Positions 36,182-48,194 are shown, numbered from the stretch's first letter. The stretch is DNA of 64,000 nt from Heliocidaris erythrogramma (GCA_025617745.1 CM046857.1:22225081-22289080); one strand, 5' to 3'. A program made the numbers and translations. Notes: generated from the letters alone by a model not told the origin.

Positions 36182-38218
36182 TAGTTTGTTTGCTTTTATT
36201 TCTGCGTTCTAATAACATACAATAAATCTAATGTTTACATAAGTATTACATAAGTAAAAAATAATGTACAATAATAGTATACAATAATAAACATAAGACA
36301 AAGCATACAAACAAGATTAAGGAATATAATAGACCTATGTAAATATTTTTTTCCAATAAACTAGAGAGGTAATTTAGAACGCAGGAGACCGCCATCGTGA
36401 GCGGTTAGGCTGGAAATGCATGGCGGCCTCGTAAAAAAGATTAGGCGACATAACTCTCTGAGTGATCAAGTGGGTGCAGTGCAATTGCAAATAGTAAATA
36501 CTAATTTAAAGCGTGGGCACGTATGATTGTAGTATCTGTCGTTTAAGTGTAGCTTTTAAGGAGTAGATGGTTGAACAAGATTTTATGTTATCGGGAAAAT
36601 TATTTCAAATGTCCGGACCAGAATGTCTTACAGATTTGGGATTTGTAAGACGGAAATTTCCAGAAATGCGAGTAGGGTAAGAATGAACAGAACTATTAAA
36701 CTTAAACATGTTATCAAAGGATGGTGGAAGTTGATTATTAATTTACTTGAACATTATGAATGCTACTTGGATAGTATTCAATTCGAAAATTTTTAGCGTT
36801 TTAAGTTTATGGAATAAAGAAATGCGATACGGTACAAATACGTATTGCTCTCTTTTGCAGTTTAAAAATAGAATTTATTTTTGTCGAACCACAATTAGCC
36901 CATACAATGTTACAATATGTTATATACGGGAGAACTAGTGTATTATATAACAGGAATAAGGTTGCATAGGGTAGAAAAAACTCTAGCTTGGAAATTATAC
37001 AAATGCTTTTAGAAATGCACATTATTACGTGATGTAAATGGTCATTCCAAGTCAAAGTTTCATCTATAATTACTCCCAAAAATTTGGACTTCTTTTCTTT
37101 TCTGCTGGCATATCATCGATTTTAATATATATTGGTGTGTCTGTATTATGAGAATGATGTTTAAAATACATGAAGTGAGTCTTTTTTATATTAAGAGAAA
37201 GTTTATTGCACTTAAACCAGTCTGATACTTTGTTAATTTCATAATTCAAAGTATTGGTTAAGGAATTAAGGTCTTTGTGAGAACAAAAGATATTTGTGTC
37301 GTCGGCAAATAAGACAACAGAAAGAACGGAGGATGTATTAATTATATCATTGACATAAAGAAGAAATAGAAGTGGGCCTAAGATGGAGCCTTGGGGGACA
37401 CCGCATTGAACTAAAAGGGGATCAGAATCATATCTATTGAATTTAAAATACTGTCTTCTGTTTGTAATAATCTTTAAACCATAAGAGTGGATGACCCCGA
37501 ATTCCATAATGACTGAGTTTGGAAAGGAGGATATCGTGATTCAGCGTATCGAATGCTTTACTTAAGTCACAGAATATACCAACAACATGTTCTTTGTTAG
37601 CTATGGCATTTGTAATTTTGTCATACATTTGAATTAATGCTAGGTCAGTTGAGTAATTTTTCCTGAAACTATATTGATTTGAACTGAGTATATTGTGTTT
37701 ATTGATAAATGTATGCAACCTATTATAAACGATTTTTTTTTCTAAGACTTTGGATATACTTGGAAGTAAGGAAATGGGACGATAATTACTTATTTCGTGC
37801 AGATCGTCTTTTTTGAAAATTGGATTGACTTTAGCTATGTTCAATAGATCAGGGAAAACACCTTGTGATAACGAGTGATTAAAAATGTGATTTAAAGGCA
37901 TTGCAAGCGGGTGGATTATTTCCTTTAAAAGATTAAAAGAGACATACTTATTTTATCGAAACCATAAGATTTTGAGCTGTTAAGAGATTGGGTAATATTA
38001 ACAATTTCGCTGGGATGTGTTGGGTTTAGAAAGAGAAACTCTTGGTTTTGTTCGGAAAGATCTGTAAAGTCTGTAAAGTGAGCGTTAGGGCTATTAATTT
38101 TGCTGGCGAGTTCAGGGCCGATATTCGTGAAAAATGAATTAAATGAATTTGCATAAATACTAGGATCATGTATGTTAGTACCATTTAGTGTGATATTATC
38201 CGTGGGTGATATTATCCG
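36182..38218 (-). mobile_element. CR1/Jockey-type LINE, 5'-truncated, inserted in the array
   Basis: The minus-strand reverse transcriptase lies in three frames between 38190 and 36807. An N-terminal segment has SFNSFFTNIGPELASKINS. The core has NYRPISLLPSISKVLEK, GIFCDLSKAFDTLNH, CGVPQGSILGPLLFLLYVND and the catalytic VLFADDTNIF box near 37270-37310. A thumb segment has KFLGVIIDETLTWNDHL. Frameshifts near 37915, 37480 and 37075 inactivate it. It separates the sequence TTGCGTCTTAG from TTCTAATTTATTTGTTG, which are adjacent in intact array units, so it entered the array after the array formed. Confidence 0.88.
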
Positions 38219-38690
38219 TGGTAGTTCTAATTTATTTGTTGTTTCATTTGGTCAGTAGATTCTTTGTAATTTATGCACCGAACCAATTTTTTATTCGATA
38301 TAAACATTTTGCGTTGTATACTTCAGCCATTTTATGTTTTATTTGGGTTGAATATTATCCATTATTTACGCGGCAATTCAATTTCCAATCGATAATAAAC
38401 CATTTTGCGCTGTATATTTCATTGTTTCATATTTTGGGGGGTTGTATAATTTATTATCCCTAAGTTCAGCGCCAAATCAGTTTTCGATTCGATAAATGTA
38501 TTTTGCGTCTTAGCTCTAATTCATTTGTTCTTTCATTTGGTCTGTAGATTCTTTGTAATTTATGCGCCGAACCAATTTCCAATTCGATAAAAACATTTTG
38601 CGTTGTATCCTTCATTCATTTGTTGTTTCATTAGGGTTGAATATTATCCGTAAGTTCCGCCCCAAATTAATTTTCGAGTGCTTGTCAGCC
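38219..38690. repeat. satellite-like tandem array, right part
   Basis: Continuation of the array at 35590-36181, with TTTTGCGTCTTAG at about 38501. The middle unit carries extra sequence (about 38395-38450). The last half-unit decays near 38680. Confidence 0.85.
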
Positions 38691-38874
38691 CCGGCAGTGC
38701 ACCTAGCAGACGATAAAGCGATAATGCGATCGCGATAATTCCACTATCGCGTCTTGGCGTTCGCCGAACGTACACGCATAAAAAAACGCACACGCATAGA
38801 AAACTGCTCGCGCGGAACTCAACGCGAGTTGAGTTCGTTTACGCTGTCCTTTATTTTCTTCAAACTCCTTAACC

Positions 38875-38975
38875 GCTAACCTGTAGAATGCCGGGTAAAG
38901 TTATTTGGGGTTAATTTTATACAATCTAACTGTATACAAATTATTTTTTTATTTGGCCTCAGAGACCCTTTAAAG
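38875..38975 (-). repeat. interspersed repeat, inverted copy
   Basis: Reverse complement of the segment at 24718-24825, with AATAATTTG, CAGTTAG and AACCCC blocks conserved. Upstream (38690-38870) is GC- and CpG-rich with TCGCGAT-type motifs and no gene. Confidence 0.6.
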
Positions 38976-39052
38976 AACGTTGTTTAGTGGATCTTTGGAA
39001 AATTTAAGTAATTATGATGGTCTTTATAGAGGATGTGTTGAAGTATACTTAC

Positions 39053-39245
39053 ATGTGAATGAGCCTACTGCGTAGAAGATACCAATCGTGATGCCAAAGT
39101 CAGCAGAATCTGTAGGAATATCTTTGGAGAGGTCTTCTAATAGAACACCCATAGCTTTGACGAGTCCGATCTTGGAACAAGAATCCATGAACAGGAGCAG
39201 CACTACAGGGAAACAAGGAGACTTAAAGACTTTCAGCCACGCCAT
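39053..39245 (-). CDS. SLC16/monocarboxylate-transporter-like MFS protein, exon 1
   Basis: First coding exon, 64 codons plus one base. The start at 39245 (MAWLKVFKSP) is the first Met of the open frame and is directly followed by helix 1 (CFPVVLLLFMDSCSKIGLVK). The segment KAMGVLLEDLSKDI matches the GVFF/E-type turn after helix 1 in SLC16 proteins, and GITIGIFYAVGSFT is the start of helix 2. The donor is gtaagtat. A start four codons into the protein is unlikely because this frame would lose the N-terminus. No TATA box was identified. A MITE lies about 38 bases upstream. Confidence 0.82.
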
Positions 39246-39282
39246 TTTGAAGATAATATTGAATGTCACAGTTCTGGTGGTG

Positions 39283-39431
39283 CAATAGACCTGTTTACTA
39301 TGTATAGTATGCAAAATGGATTCCATCTATAGAGATGCCATTATGCATAGCAGGTGCACCAAATAGTTGGTAACTAAGGATTCTGGAGAGAAACATGCAT
39401 AAAGTGCAGAAATTAGTAAACAGGTCTATTG
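39283..39431. mobile_element. 149-bp candidate MITE upstream of the SLC16-like start
   Basis: CAATAGACCTGTTTACTA at 39283-39300 is perfectly inverted at 39414-39431. The inverted arms enclose AT-rich sequence. The element would lie in the 5' UTR or proximal promoter of the transporter gene. No target duplication was seen. Confidence 0.6.
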
Positions 39432-39651
39432 TATCAATTATGTGCTCCACGTGTGTATTTGTGAGATACCCACTGACCTGTATACTAGCTACGATGACAC
39501 TCATGAAAACCTATGGAATGCACGACACTGGATTTTATCATAATCGACCATTTGTGTCAATATTTGGTTCAGCCGTTTCATAGACAGATAGGTGAGGCAA
39601 TTTCTTTTGTTAAGCAGGATTTGGCATACACAAGTTGTTGCTGATGTTATG

Positions 39652-39777
39652 CATGGGCGCCAATCCTCACAGGAATTCTATTCAAGTTGGGGGGGGGGGG
39701 GGACACCCCATTGTTGCATCCAGGTGTGCCCCCCCCCCCCCCCTTGAATAGAATTCCTGTGAGGATTGGCGCCCATG
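39652..39777. mobile_element. 126-bp hairpin element with G and C tracts
   Basis: The arm CATGGGCGCCAATCCTCACA plus 14 further bases at 39652-39685 is perfectly inverted at 39744-39777. The arms continue into a G tract and a C tract that are also complementary, leaving a loop of about 20 bases. TGATGTTATG occurs on both sides (39642 and 39776), consistent with a target duplication of about 10 bases. Confidence 0.75.
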
Positions 39778-39789
39778 ATGTTATGAGGT

Positions 39790-42463
39790 GTGTATTAACC
39801 ATCGAATACTTCTGAATAGGCCTACCAGTGTAGGTTATTATGTTTCATCTTGTCGCTTCATTCCATTTTATTTCAATTGATTTCTTTCATTCAGAATTTA
39901 AATGAAACATAGGTATGAAGTCAACTTGCAAAATGTTCATGTCAATATTGTGAGAGAGAGAAAAAAAAGAGAGCTGGAACTCCAAGATATTAAAGCAAAA
40001 ACCTTCACTGCATGCCTTGTCAACCATGTTAGCCCTATACAAATATCACATAGAGAGTGATTGGAGGTCCAGTAAAGCGGAAAAGAAGGAGAGAGAAAAG
40101 GACTCTGTCAGAATGTCTCGACGAAGTACACCAGTCTCCTCCTGGAATATAACAGTTGAATTCTCCAACGTTAAAACCAGACGAGAAATTGCACAATGAT
40201 GGAAAATGTGTTATAAGAGCATTCATGTGTTAACGTACTGGAAAGCAGAAATTTAGTAGATTAGTACTACTTTAACTCTTATGATTTGCATATTTGAAGA
40301 AATTTCTTATTTTATTTTATTTCAGTCCATTATACAGTGGTGTTAAATTCGCATTGTTTGACTTCAGAAATACAACAATATTAGCTTCACTTACGTTTTT
40401 GATGGTTGGCTTCAAAACGCCTACTTCACAATGTTATTTCCCGAGGTCGCAATGCGACCGAGCGAGGAAATTTTGGAAAAGTTATCCCTAATTTATAAGG
40501 CTTTAAGACCAACAATTTGGTTACAATTTACATTGAAATAATCATTTCAAAATGATTGAAATGTCAGTGAACATTTTTTTTTCATGGTTGAAAATCTGGG
40601 GGGGGGGGGGCCCCCTGCCCCCTTCAAAATATATGCTAGTGTACTAAAGAGAGTTTCGGGAGTCAGAGCCGATTTGGTATAATAATGCCCAGTGGCACTG
40701 TGCCCGATGTGCACGAGGCTTAAATTCGATTGCCTTATGACCAACGCAAATCAATCCTGTGAAGGAAATTAGTGCATTGGCCAGTAATTCAAAGTAGGCG
40801 TAATGTCTGCATTTTGCACCTTATCGTTTGTTGTTTTTTTTAAAACAATATACGTTATTTTCACAGTCGTAGTCCAAAATCTGACCGAATTTATTACCAG
40901 TCTCCCCATTACGCGATCTTTCCCTACTTGTTGCATGAAGATGGCGTGTACCCGAATTCGTGTGCCCGGAGGTAAAAATCTGGGCTTAAGAATTCGGGAT
41001 TCTGGAGCAAAAGCGGTTTTAAGAATGGAAATTAATGTCATTTACATAAATTTTAAGGTATATAATTATCTTCTGTTTTGTGTAAAAACCTAAAATACGT
41101 TTTTTCAAACATGTCAGGCAGTGATTATAGATTTTCTGAGAATTAATATCGTAAAATTGATTTGTGAGAGAGTGGCTGCTGGGATGGAGCGCAAAATGTT
41201 TATGTTTGTTGCCCAACCTGAAAGTGTCGAATAAGTATTTAAGTTTATACTTTATTTTAATACATTGCTTTTTTTTACACTACATTGCCCTCTACATAAT
41301 GATGAAAAAAGAAATAATGTGTGGTGAAATAAGCTAATCATCAATTTCATCCAAATTTTCTTACAGTATTTATCATGCTTCTTGCACTATCTTGCATAAA
41401 ACAAAACATAACACTCAATACAAATTAGATATCAATGTAAAATGTGTCATTGGTGACTTCATCAAGAAATTATAAGATAGAAAGGGTCAAATGGGAATGT
41501 GTTTCATGGAATTCTATAGGCGATTAGTTTAATGCTTGTGATCTGATCCTATCTAGTCTGTTATCTTAGTAATGTTTGGAAAATGTAAGGTATCTCAGAA
41601 ACACCTTCTTTCTTCTTTTTTTCAAATCAGGGTTAAATTCAAATCAAGTATAGGTCTAAAAACATTACATACATGTTGCTTCAACTAATTCAGTACTTAG
41701 AGAATTTATGAATTAAATTCTCGTTTTATTTTTTCTGGGACTCCCCATATATATTGAAAAGATTACTTTGAAAATATTCATACATTATAAAGAGAGGCTA
41801 TTCCTCGACAGGTTTGTGTGAATAATATATTATATCAATTTTCACAACATGGCAAAGGGGATGAAATTTTACCGGATTTTAGGACATAATGCATCGACCT
41901 TTATTAGGAACATTCGATATAGCATTTACGGGTTTTCATGACATGGTTATACTGTGACAAAAGCAAAGTGAATGTTTTGATACGTGTTTTGCTTAATGTT
42001 ATTACGATTGTTATATGGTTATTTTTAATGTAATAAAGAATATATGCAGCATATACTGTTTCATTTGATATCTTATATATTATAGTGATTGTGGTCATAC
42101 TGTAGTGACGAACTGATTGCATGGGATGCAATATAAAGGGGGGGGGGGGGGCATTTGAGAGAGTCAACAAATGATGCACTTAGAATGAGATGAAAACAAC
42201 GCTTTATATCAGTTAAATGAAATCTAATTTATTTATCCTATAATATATAAACAGTTGTACATGACAAGCATCCACTTCATATTTTCATTCACAAAAAGGC
42301 ATTTGAAGTTAATCAATCAGTAACTTAGCCTATATCACATATATTGCATTGAAAGAAAATTGAATTAAATACATGCAGGAAAACTAAAGAATAAAGTCTG
42401 AGTGGAACAAGACAGTCACATGTGTTTAACTGTGGTTTGAAGGCTGTATACAAAAAGTTATAC
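39790..42463. other. no gene recognised
   Basis: Mostly AT-rich sequence with G tracts at about 40600-40612 and 42137-42150. Short ORFs show no domain or splice pairing. The CpG-bearing motif GCGACCGAGCGAGG near 40455 recurs in similar form further right. Confidence 0.35.
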
Positions 42464-42560
42464 TTATTCAGGGGCCCGGGAGCCGGGGTGCGGGGGGGGG
42501 GGGGGGGGGTTCTGCAACACCCCCTAGAGGGCTGAGGATGCTGGGGTGCTGGGGGTGCAG
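42464..42560 (-). repeat. dispersed CACCCCCAGC repeat, copy 1
   Basis: This family has GCTGAGGATGCTGGGGTGCTG and a G17 tract. Copies in the opposite orientation lie at about 51445-51640 and 53412-53580. Confidence 0.65.
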
Positions 42561-44480
42561 TGCAAAGCAAAGCGAGCAATCCAAAGAAATTGAAACATTA
42601 GAACCGTGAAACTTTTTGATTATTTTTCAAATTATGCATGGTAAGACATGCAATGATAACTCCCTGGTAGGACAGGGAACAGATAATTATGATATGCTAA
42701 TTGTGAGCGAGCGAAGCGAGTGAGAGAAAAAAATTGACACCTGTAATCATACCGATACTTAGGATATTACTTAAAACTTTTTTTTTTCAAAATATATATT
42801 TTGGTGGGCCGCATGAAATCGTCCCGCGGGCCTCAAGTGGCCCATGGGCGGCACTAATTAACTAATTTGAGGATATTAAGGCAACTCGCTACCAAAATAT
42901 GAAGATATTCGGGCACCTTGCAAAATTATTGTATTATAAAAATGCGGGGGCGCTGCAGCCCCGCCTCGTACGCCTATGGGGCTATTCATGCTAAAAATCC
43001 TTACGAGAATATTGGAACTCAGCCACCAAGAGAATGTTTCAAAGCATATTAGAGATCATTAAACATTTTTTGTTCTTTTCTTAAGACGGAACAGCTTTAA
43101 TAGAACAGAATTTCAGCAGTATATATGACTATTTTTCTTCGTATGACTACTTGGTGAGGGGGCGTAGCGACCGAGCGAAAAAGTTGCTTTCATAATACAT
43201 GTATTGATATTTGCATTCAAGAGAAACTTTACACACACAGGCAGGTCACAGCTTACTTAGAATTATGACTTACATAACATCAAATATATATATAACTATA
43301 TAAAGTAGATAACAATCTTGCGATAGGGTGGGAACAAAACGAGGAGAGCCTCTGCCCCACACATACGTGTTAATAAACACTGCATTTATTGAAATGCGAG
43401 AGATCGTAAGTATCGATTTAGATTTGGATTATTCAATGTTGAAACTACGTATTTTAGAGCACAAGAAATGTTTCCATTAGTAAACTACAAAATGATTGAT
43501 GTCATATAAAATCTTTTTGAGGAGGAGAATAATAACAACATTTTCCCTTCTCTTTAGGCACAGAAAAGCACCTGCCACACCCATGCGCTTCGGGGCCTTG
43601 TAATATAGAAGAGATATTGTAAAGTCAAATAATCAATGTTGCCATTAATGTGAGAGGGAGTTTAGCAACTAAGCGAAAAAAAAAGAGAATGTAGAGGAAT
43701 TTTATATTAGAGCAAACGTTGACAAAGTAAATCTTGTTCTTACATTGTTTAACTTAAAATAATATTTCTTGTCTTGCGAGGGGCCCCTCTGAGGGGACAG
43801 AACAGATTATTGCAAGCATGAAAATTAAGATTATTGCGTGTTGAAACCTTGCATTTCGCATCACTAGAAAATTATTCGTTATACCCCTATCCGCCCCCTC
43901 CTTTAATAGTAGGAAAAATCTGCCACTTTGTTTTTGTCGCCACTGGTGGTAGACAGTATTAGTACTTGAGATACCTTGCTCCTATAATCTGCATGTAAGG
44001 GAGCGGAGCGACCAAGTGATGGTGATACCTCGCCTTTTGGAGCACTAAAAAGGTGATAGCAGTACTGAAAGTTTTATTGTCTGGGGGGGGGGGGGGGGGG
44101 GGTAGAGGGGAAAATATACAATAGACAGGGTTTCTCAATGTTAAGAAACATTGCGTCTATCAATGTAGTAGAGACCGTGGTGACAGAGTGCGATTTGTTA
44201 AAATTTTAAATACTGAAGGTTTGCATCACTGACAAGGCAGCTTATAGTAATCCTTGTCATGGTTGTAATGAGAAATCAATGAAGATGTATTTTTTTCTTC
44301 CGAGGGGATCCGGGAGAGGGGGTCCCCCTTTTTGAATGATTGATGGGGGAAATGCCCACCCCCTCCCCCGCGCTTCGGGTGCCTATGGTCGTGAATGTAT
44401 ATAAAAAAAATATCAGTTACATGGTGACATGTCTGATAACAGGCAACGAGAATTTGTAAGTTTAAGACTCTCCGACAAAT
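42561..44480. repeat. diverged, irregular repeats with GCGACCGAGCG motifs
   Basis: Variants of GCGTAGCGACCGAGCGAAAAA recur near 42703, 43155, 43655 and 43996. Variants of AATGTTGAAAC...ATT recur near 43434, 43836 and 44136. These may be old tandem copies of about 400-500 bases. A G18 tract lies at about 44084-44101. No coding region is apparent. Confidence 0.4.
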
Positions 44481-44487
44481 GGGGGCG

Positions 44488-45670
44488 CTGCTAGCACAAA
44501 AACCAGTACATGAACCCCCTTTTGCAAACTCTCTCTTCCTTTAGTATACTTGTCTCTACAAATCTGGAAACGTTTTAAAAATGACTTGGATTTTGAATGT
44601 ACTGTAGAGTTTTTTCGAACCCATCCCCTTCCTATACTGTTTCCCATCCAGCCATGCACAGTTTTCGCTAGTCTTTGGCTTTTTCTGCCACCTAAGGGTG
44701 CTGCTAGCACAAAAAGGAGTGCATGGACCCCCACCCCCTCTTTTAAACTTTCTCCTTCTGGAGTATATAATTCTCTACTAATCTGTACAAATTTACAGTA
44801 GGGTTATTTCGATCCCGTCCCCTTCCTAGACAGGTTCCCACCCTGCCATGCACAGCTTTCACTAGTTTTGCTAGTTTTTTACTTTTCCCGCCGCCTAAAG
44901 TTGCTGCTAGCACAAAAACTTCTGCAGTATACAATTCTCTACAAATCTTGAAAAATTTACGAATCTGGCATGGATTTTAAATATACAACAGAGTTATTAC
45001 GAACCCATCCCCTTCCAACACAGGTTCTCAGCCAGTTCTTACGAGTTTTGCGAGTTTTTGACTTTTTCCGCCACCTAAAGTTGCTGCTAGCACAAAAACG
45101 AGTGCATGGACCCCCCCCCCCCCCTTTTTAAAACTTTCTCCTTCTGCAGTATACAAATCTCTACAAATGTGGAAAAATTTACGAATCTGGCATGGATTTT
45201 GAATGTACAGTAGGGTTATTACGAACCCATCCCCTTCCTAGACAGGTTCCCTACCCTGCCATGCACAGTTTTCACTAGATTTGCGAGTTTTTGACTTTTC
45301 CCGCCAACTGAGGGCGCTGCTAGCACAAAAACGAGTGCATGGACCCCCCCCCCCCTTTTTTTTTAACTTTCTCCTTCTGCAGTATACAATTCTCTACAAA
45401 TCTCGAAAAAATTACGAATCTGGCAGGGATTTTATATACAGCAGAGTTATTACGAACCCATCCCCTTCCAACACAGGTTCTCAGCCAGTTTTCACTAGTT
45501 TTGCTAGTTTTTTACTTTTTCCGCCACCTGAGGGCGCTGCTAGCATAAAAACGAGTGCCTGGACCCCCTTTTTTAAACTTTCTCCTTTTGCAGTATACAA
45601 TTCTCTACAAATCTGGAAAACTTTACGATTCTGACATGGATTTTGACAGAATAATGGGGATTTGTGTAAA
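44488..45670. repeat. tandem array of six ~210-bp units
   Basis: CTGCTAGCAC occurs at 44488, 44701, 44904 and 45084, again at 45317, and as CTGCTAGCAT at 45537. Each unit has a C tract, CTCCTTCTGCAGTATACAA, TCTACAAATC, TTACGAACCCATCCCCTTCC and TTTTGACTTTTCCCGCC in order. Unit lengths vary from 180 to 233 because of C-tract and internal indels. The short ORFs here arise from the repeat. Confidence 0.92.
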
Positions 45671-45761
45671 ATTCTCTGACAAGTAAGAACAGCAGCAACA
45701 ACAAAAATTGTCATCAAGCCCAAGGGGAAGGGGCACAATGTACACATTGGTTTCAAAGGAG

Positions 45762-45781
45762 GGGGGGGGGGGGGGGGGGGG
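45762..45781. repeat. G20 tract
   Basis: Uninterrupted G homopolymer about 100 bases after the tandem array. Another G14 tract lies at 46367-46381, just before the lectin gene. Confidence 0.85.
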
Positions 45782-46400
45782 ACACGGGCCGGAAATGCCC
45801 CCCTAAATCCGCCACGGTTAATGTCTACGAAAAAGCATAGTCCTTTAAACCATAATAAACTTGAAGTTAAAGACTAGGGAAATAAATGCATACAACATCA
45901 TTACAGTTTATGTTTGGCGTTAAATACTTGACCTGAAAAACTGCAATCAAAACAATTGTCGAAGAAAAAAAAATTGAATCAGTATAGTATTCTATGCGCC
46001 CAAAAGTCATCAACCCCTTTCTAGGAATCTCAGGAAATGCTCAGGAAATTCAACTTGCCTTCATTTACCTCTTTTTCATCTGCTGATTACAAAGGAAATG
46101 CAATGTAGGTTATCGCACAGAAAAGGTGTCATTAATAGTATTCTATTTCAAATATTTTTGTCTAGGAAATAAATGATTATTTTTTTCCCCTCATGGCATA
46201 ACAGGAACTTCCTAAAAAATATATACAATTAAATCCAAAGACATGTAAATATATCCGGATAGTAGGCCTTATTGAGGGAAAAATTTGATTGGATTCTAAT
46301 CGCGGTTTTATCAACCGTTGTAGATCCTGTTATTATATTCCTCGAGGTTTTCGACCTTTTTTTTTTGGGGGGGGGGGGGGGTATGATGATGATCGTCCAA

Positions 46401-46406
46401 TATAAA
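46401..46406 (+). promoter_or_regulatory. candidate TATA box of the lectin gene
   Basis: TATAAA lies 113 bases upstream of the lectin start codon, with a CCAAT-like ATTGGATT about 110 bases further upstream. Position is plausible, but there is no transcript evidence. Confidence 0.35.
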
Positions 46407-46518
46407 CAGCGACTTGCAATCGAAAAATTAGATCTGAGTTGTGTTGTTGGTTGCACAGAAAGGTCTCATTCCTGCCTCTATAGCTTCCCTGAGACAGATC
46501 ATATTCCGTCTAAGCAGC

Positions 46519-46643
46519 ATGTACAGCCTCTATGTTGTCGCGTTGATCTTCGTTTTCGGTCCCGTGGTCGAGTTACCGGGGGCTGAGGCAGGGATGTGCG
46601 CATGCCCACCGTTATGGACAGGTTTCAATGACCACTGCTACCG
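46519..46643 (+). CDS. secreted C-type lectin, exon 1 (signal peptide)
   Basis: Forty-one codons plus two bases, ending at the donor gtaagtg. The start at 46519 (MYSLYVVALIFVFGP) gives a compact signal peptide with a hydrophobic core and a likely cleavage site near LPGAEAG. A longer frame begins upstream but puts a non-hydrophobic stretch ahead of the signal, so this Met is preferred. The exon ends CPPLWTGFNDHCYR, the first beta-strand and Cys pair of a long-form C-type lectin domain. The last Arg codon is split with exon 2. Confidence 0.85.
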
Positions 46644-48006
46644 GTAAGTGCGTTCTGCTAGATCTGCTTCATTGAAGTCATTTCAATTGACTTGATATTC
46701 CACCAGCTTTCAGGTATAAAATATGATTTATAAAAAGCTTTAAAAGTTTCAAATTAAAAGCTTTGCATGGAAGGTGCGAATTTTAAATGCTTCCTTGCGC
46801 AATATGTATCAATACGATGCCGGTCTCTCAAAAGTTTGACACGCTAGCCGTATACGGGCTACACAATGCTAACAGCAAACTCGTCGATTCGGAATGACAT
46901 TTTTAACGAGCTGCATTTGAAAGAATTTGAAAACAACTACTACCTTTATGAGATTAATTGCGATTAATGTGTCTTACGTTTTACATAGCGTCTTAAATAA
47001 GATATTTTTGTCCCCTGACTCGAGTAATCGATTTCGAACAAGGAGCATCTATTTGATTTATGTTCTGAACAAAGCAATACACATGTTGGGGTTATTTTCT
47101 ACAGAAGGAGTTTTAACTTTGAGGTATATTCTCTTCCTTCCCTTTTGTTTCCTTCTCTCTCTCTGTCATTCTACTCCCTCTTATAACTCATTCCCTTTTC
47201 TCTCCCTACTTCTCTTCTCCTCCGTTCTCTATCATTCTCTTTCCCCTTTTTGTTCTCTCACAATGTTTTCAAAGTCTTCCACGCCTCTCACCCATTTTTT
47301 GTGATATAGCCATTGTATCCCGGGTGCCCGCTGCTGCTGGGTCTCCCAATTCCCTGGTTTGCCCGACCAAGCAGCGGATGTGTTATTTGGCATGTAGTTC
47401 GACTGCATGGGATGCGGTACATTATATGGTTTGTAGCGGGATTGCCTGTCTCTATATGGCAGGCATGCATGGTTTTGAAGACATTGCGGGGTGACATTAT
47501 TGTGCAATACTCACATTAATCTATTATCAGGCTATGTTATACGTTATTACCCACGCCGATAAAATCGGCAGGGTTATGTAAAGGGCTCCGTATGTTTGTT
47601 TGTTTGTTTGTTTCTTTCTTTGTTTGTGTACAAGATAACTAGAGAACGGGTGAACGGATTTGCACCAAATTTTCAGGGAATGTTCGGATAGTGACAGGTG
47701 ATGATCGGTTGACCCCTGCAAATTCTGTGTAACCTTGTAGTTTTGACCCCATAGTTATTAGTATAGTATTGCAACTACTCTGTAGCGCCGCTAAGGCGTG
47801 CGTCTGCCGCCTTTGACGGCCTTTCTAGTTTTACTTTGTGTACGTATATTCATCATTAATGTATTTTCATTACTGTTTTTGGCGTTTTGATATTATCATG
47901 TAGATATCCCGTGTCAAATTTCCTTTTATTTAATCATCATCGTATAAGTTAGATAAAGGAAATTAAAATAGATATTAACGGGCGCACATAATTCATTTCA
48001 ATTTAG
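46644..48006 (+). other. intron 1 of the lectin gene
   Basis: Bounded by gtaagtg and tttcaatttag. It contains a pyrimidine-rich stretch (about 47130-47275) and an interspersed repeat at about 47545-47825. Confidence 0.8.
47545..47825. repeat. candidate interspersed repeat with (GTTT)n and CGCCGATAAAATCGGC hairpin
   Basis: The segment starts with a small hairpin (GCCGATAAAATCGGC) and carries a GTTT microsatellite. It contains AGAACGGGTGAACGGATTTG and CACCAAATTTTCAGGGAATG and ends in a GC-rich patch with GCGTGCGTCTGCCGCC. Segments like this are common in animal and fungal genomes as mobile elements; the family was not identified. Confidence 0.4.
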
Positions 48007-48181
48007 ATTCTTCAGCTCAGTGAATATCTCCTGGTTTGATGCCGAGCTAGCATGCCGAACCTTCAGCACACCCTGCGGCGAAGAGAATTCATTGAGCAGG
48101 ATGGGTCACCTTGTCTCAATCCACTCCCAAGATGAAATGGACTTCATCTCTGTAATGTACGAGTCACTCCGATCGAAGAGG
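48007..48181 (+). CDS. secreted C-type lectin, exon 2
   Basis: Begins after tttcaatttag and ends before gtaggtag. It completes the split Arg codon and encodes FFSSVNISWFDAELACRTF, the first alpha helix with the conserved Cys. GHLVSIHSQDEMDFI follows, the classical strand-helix segment of C-type lectin domains. An N-glycosylation site (NIS) is present. The insert TPCGEENSLSRM between them adds an extra Cys. The exon leaves in phase 0. Confidence 0.88.
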
Positions 48182-48194
48182 GTAGGTAGAGTCC

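Larger units (their letters stand above)
23866..39052 (-). other. intron 1 of the SLC16-like gene, 15.2 kb
   Basis: The donor gtaagtat at 39052 and acceptor atatttcag at 23866 bound it. It contains three L1-type LINE insertions read antisense to the gene, a TTAA element, a CR1-like LINE and a satellite array, each listed separately. The stretch 23866-24717 shows no recognisable feature. Confidence 0.8.

Noticed and set aside
44462..45756. Several ORFs with a shared ALVFVLAAP-type peptide
   Set aside because: The shared peptide comes from the tandem array unit, and frames are broken by tract-length changes.
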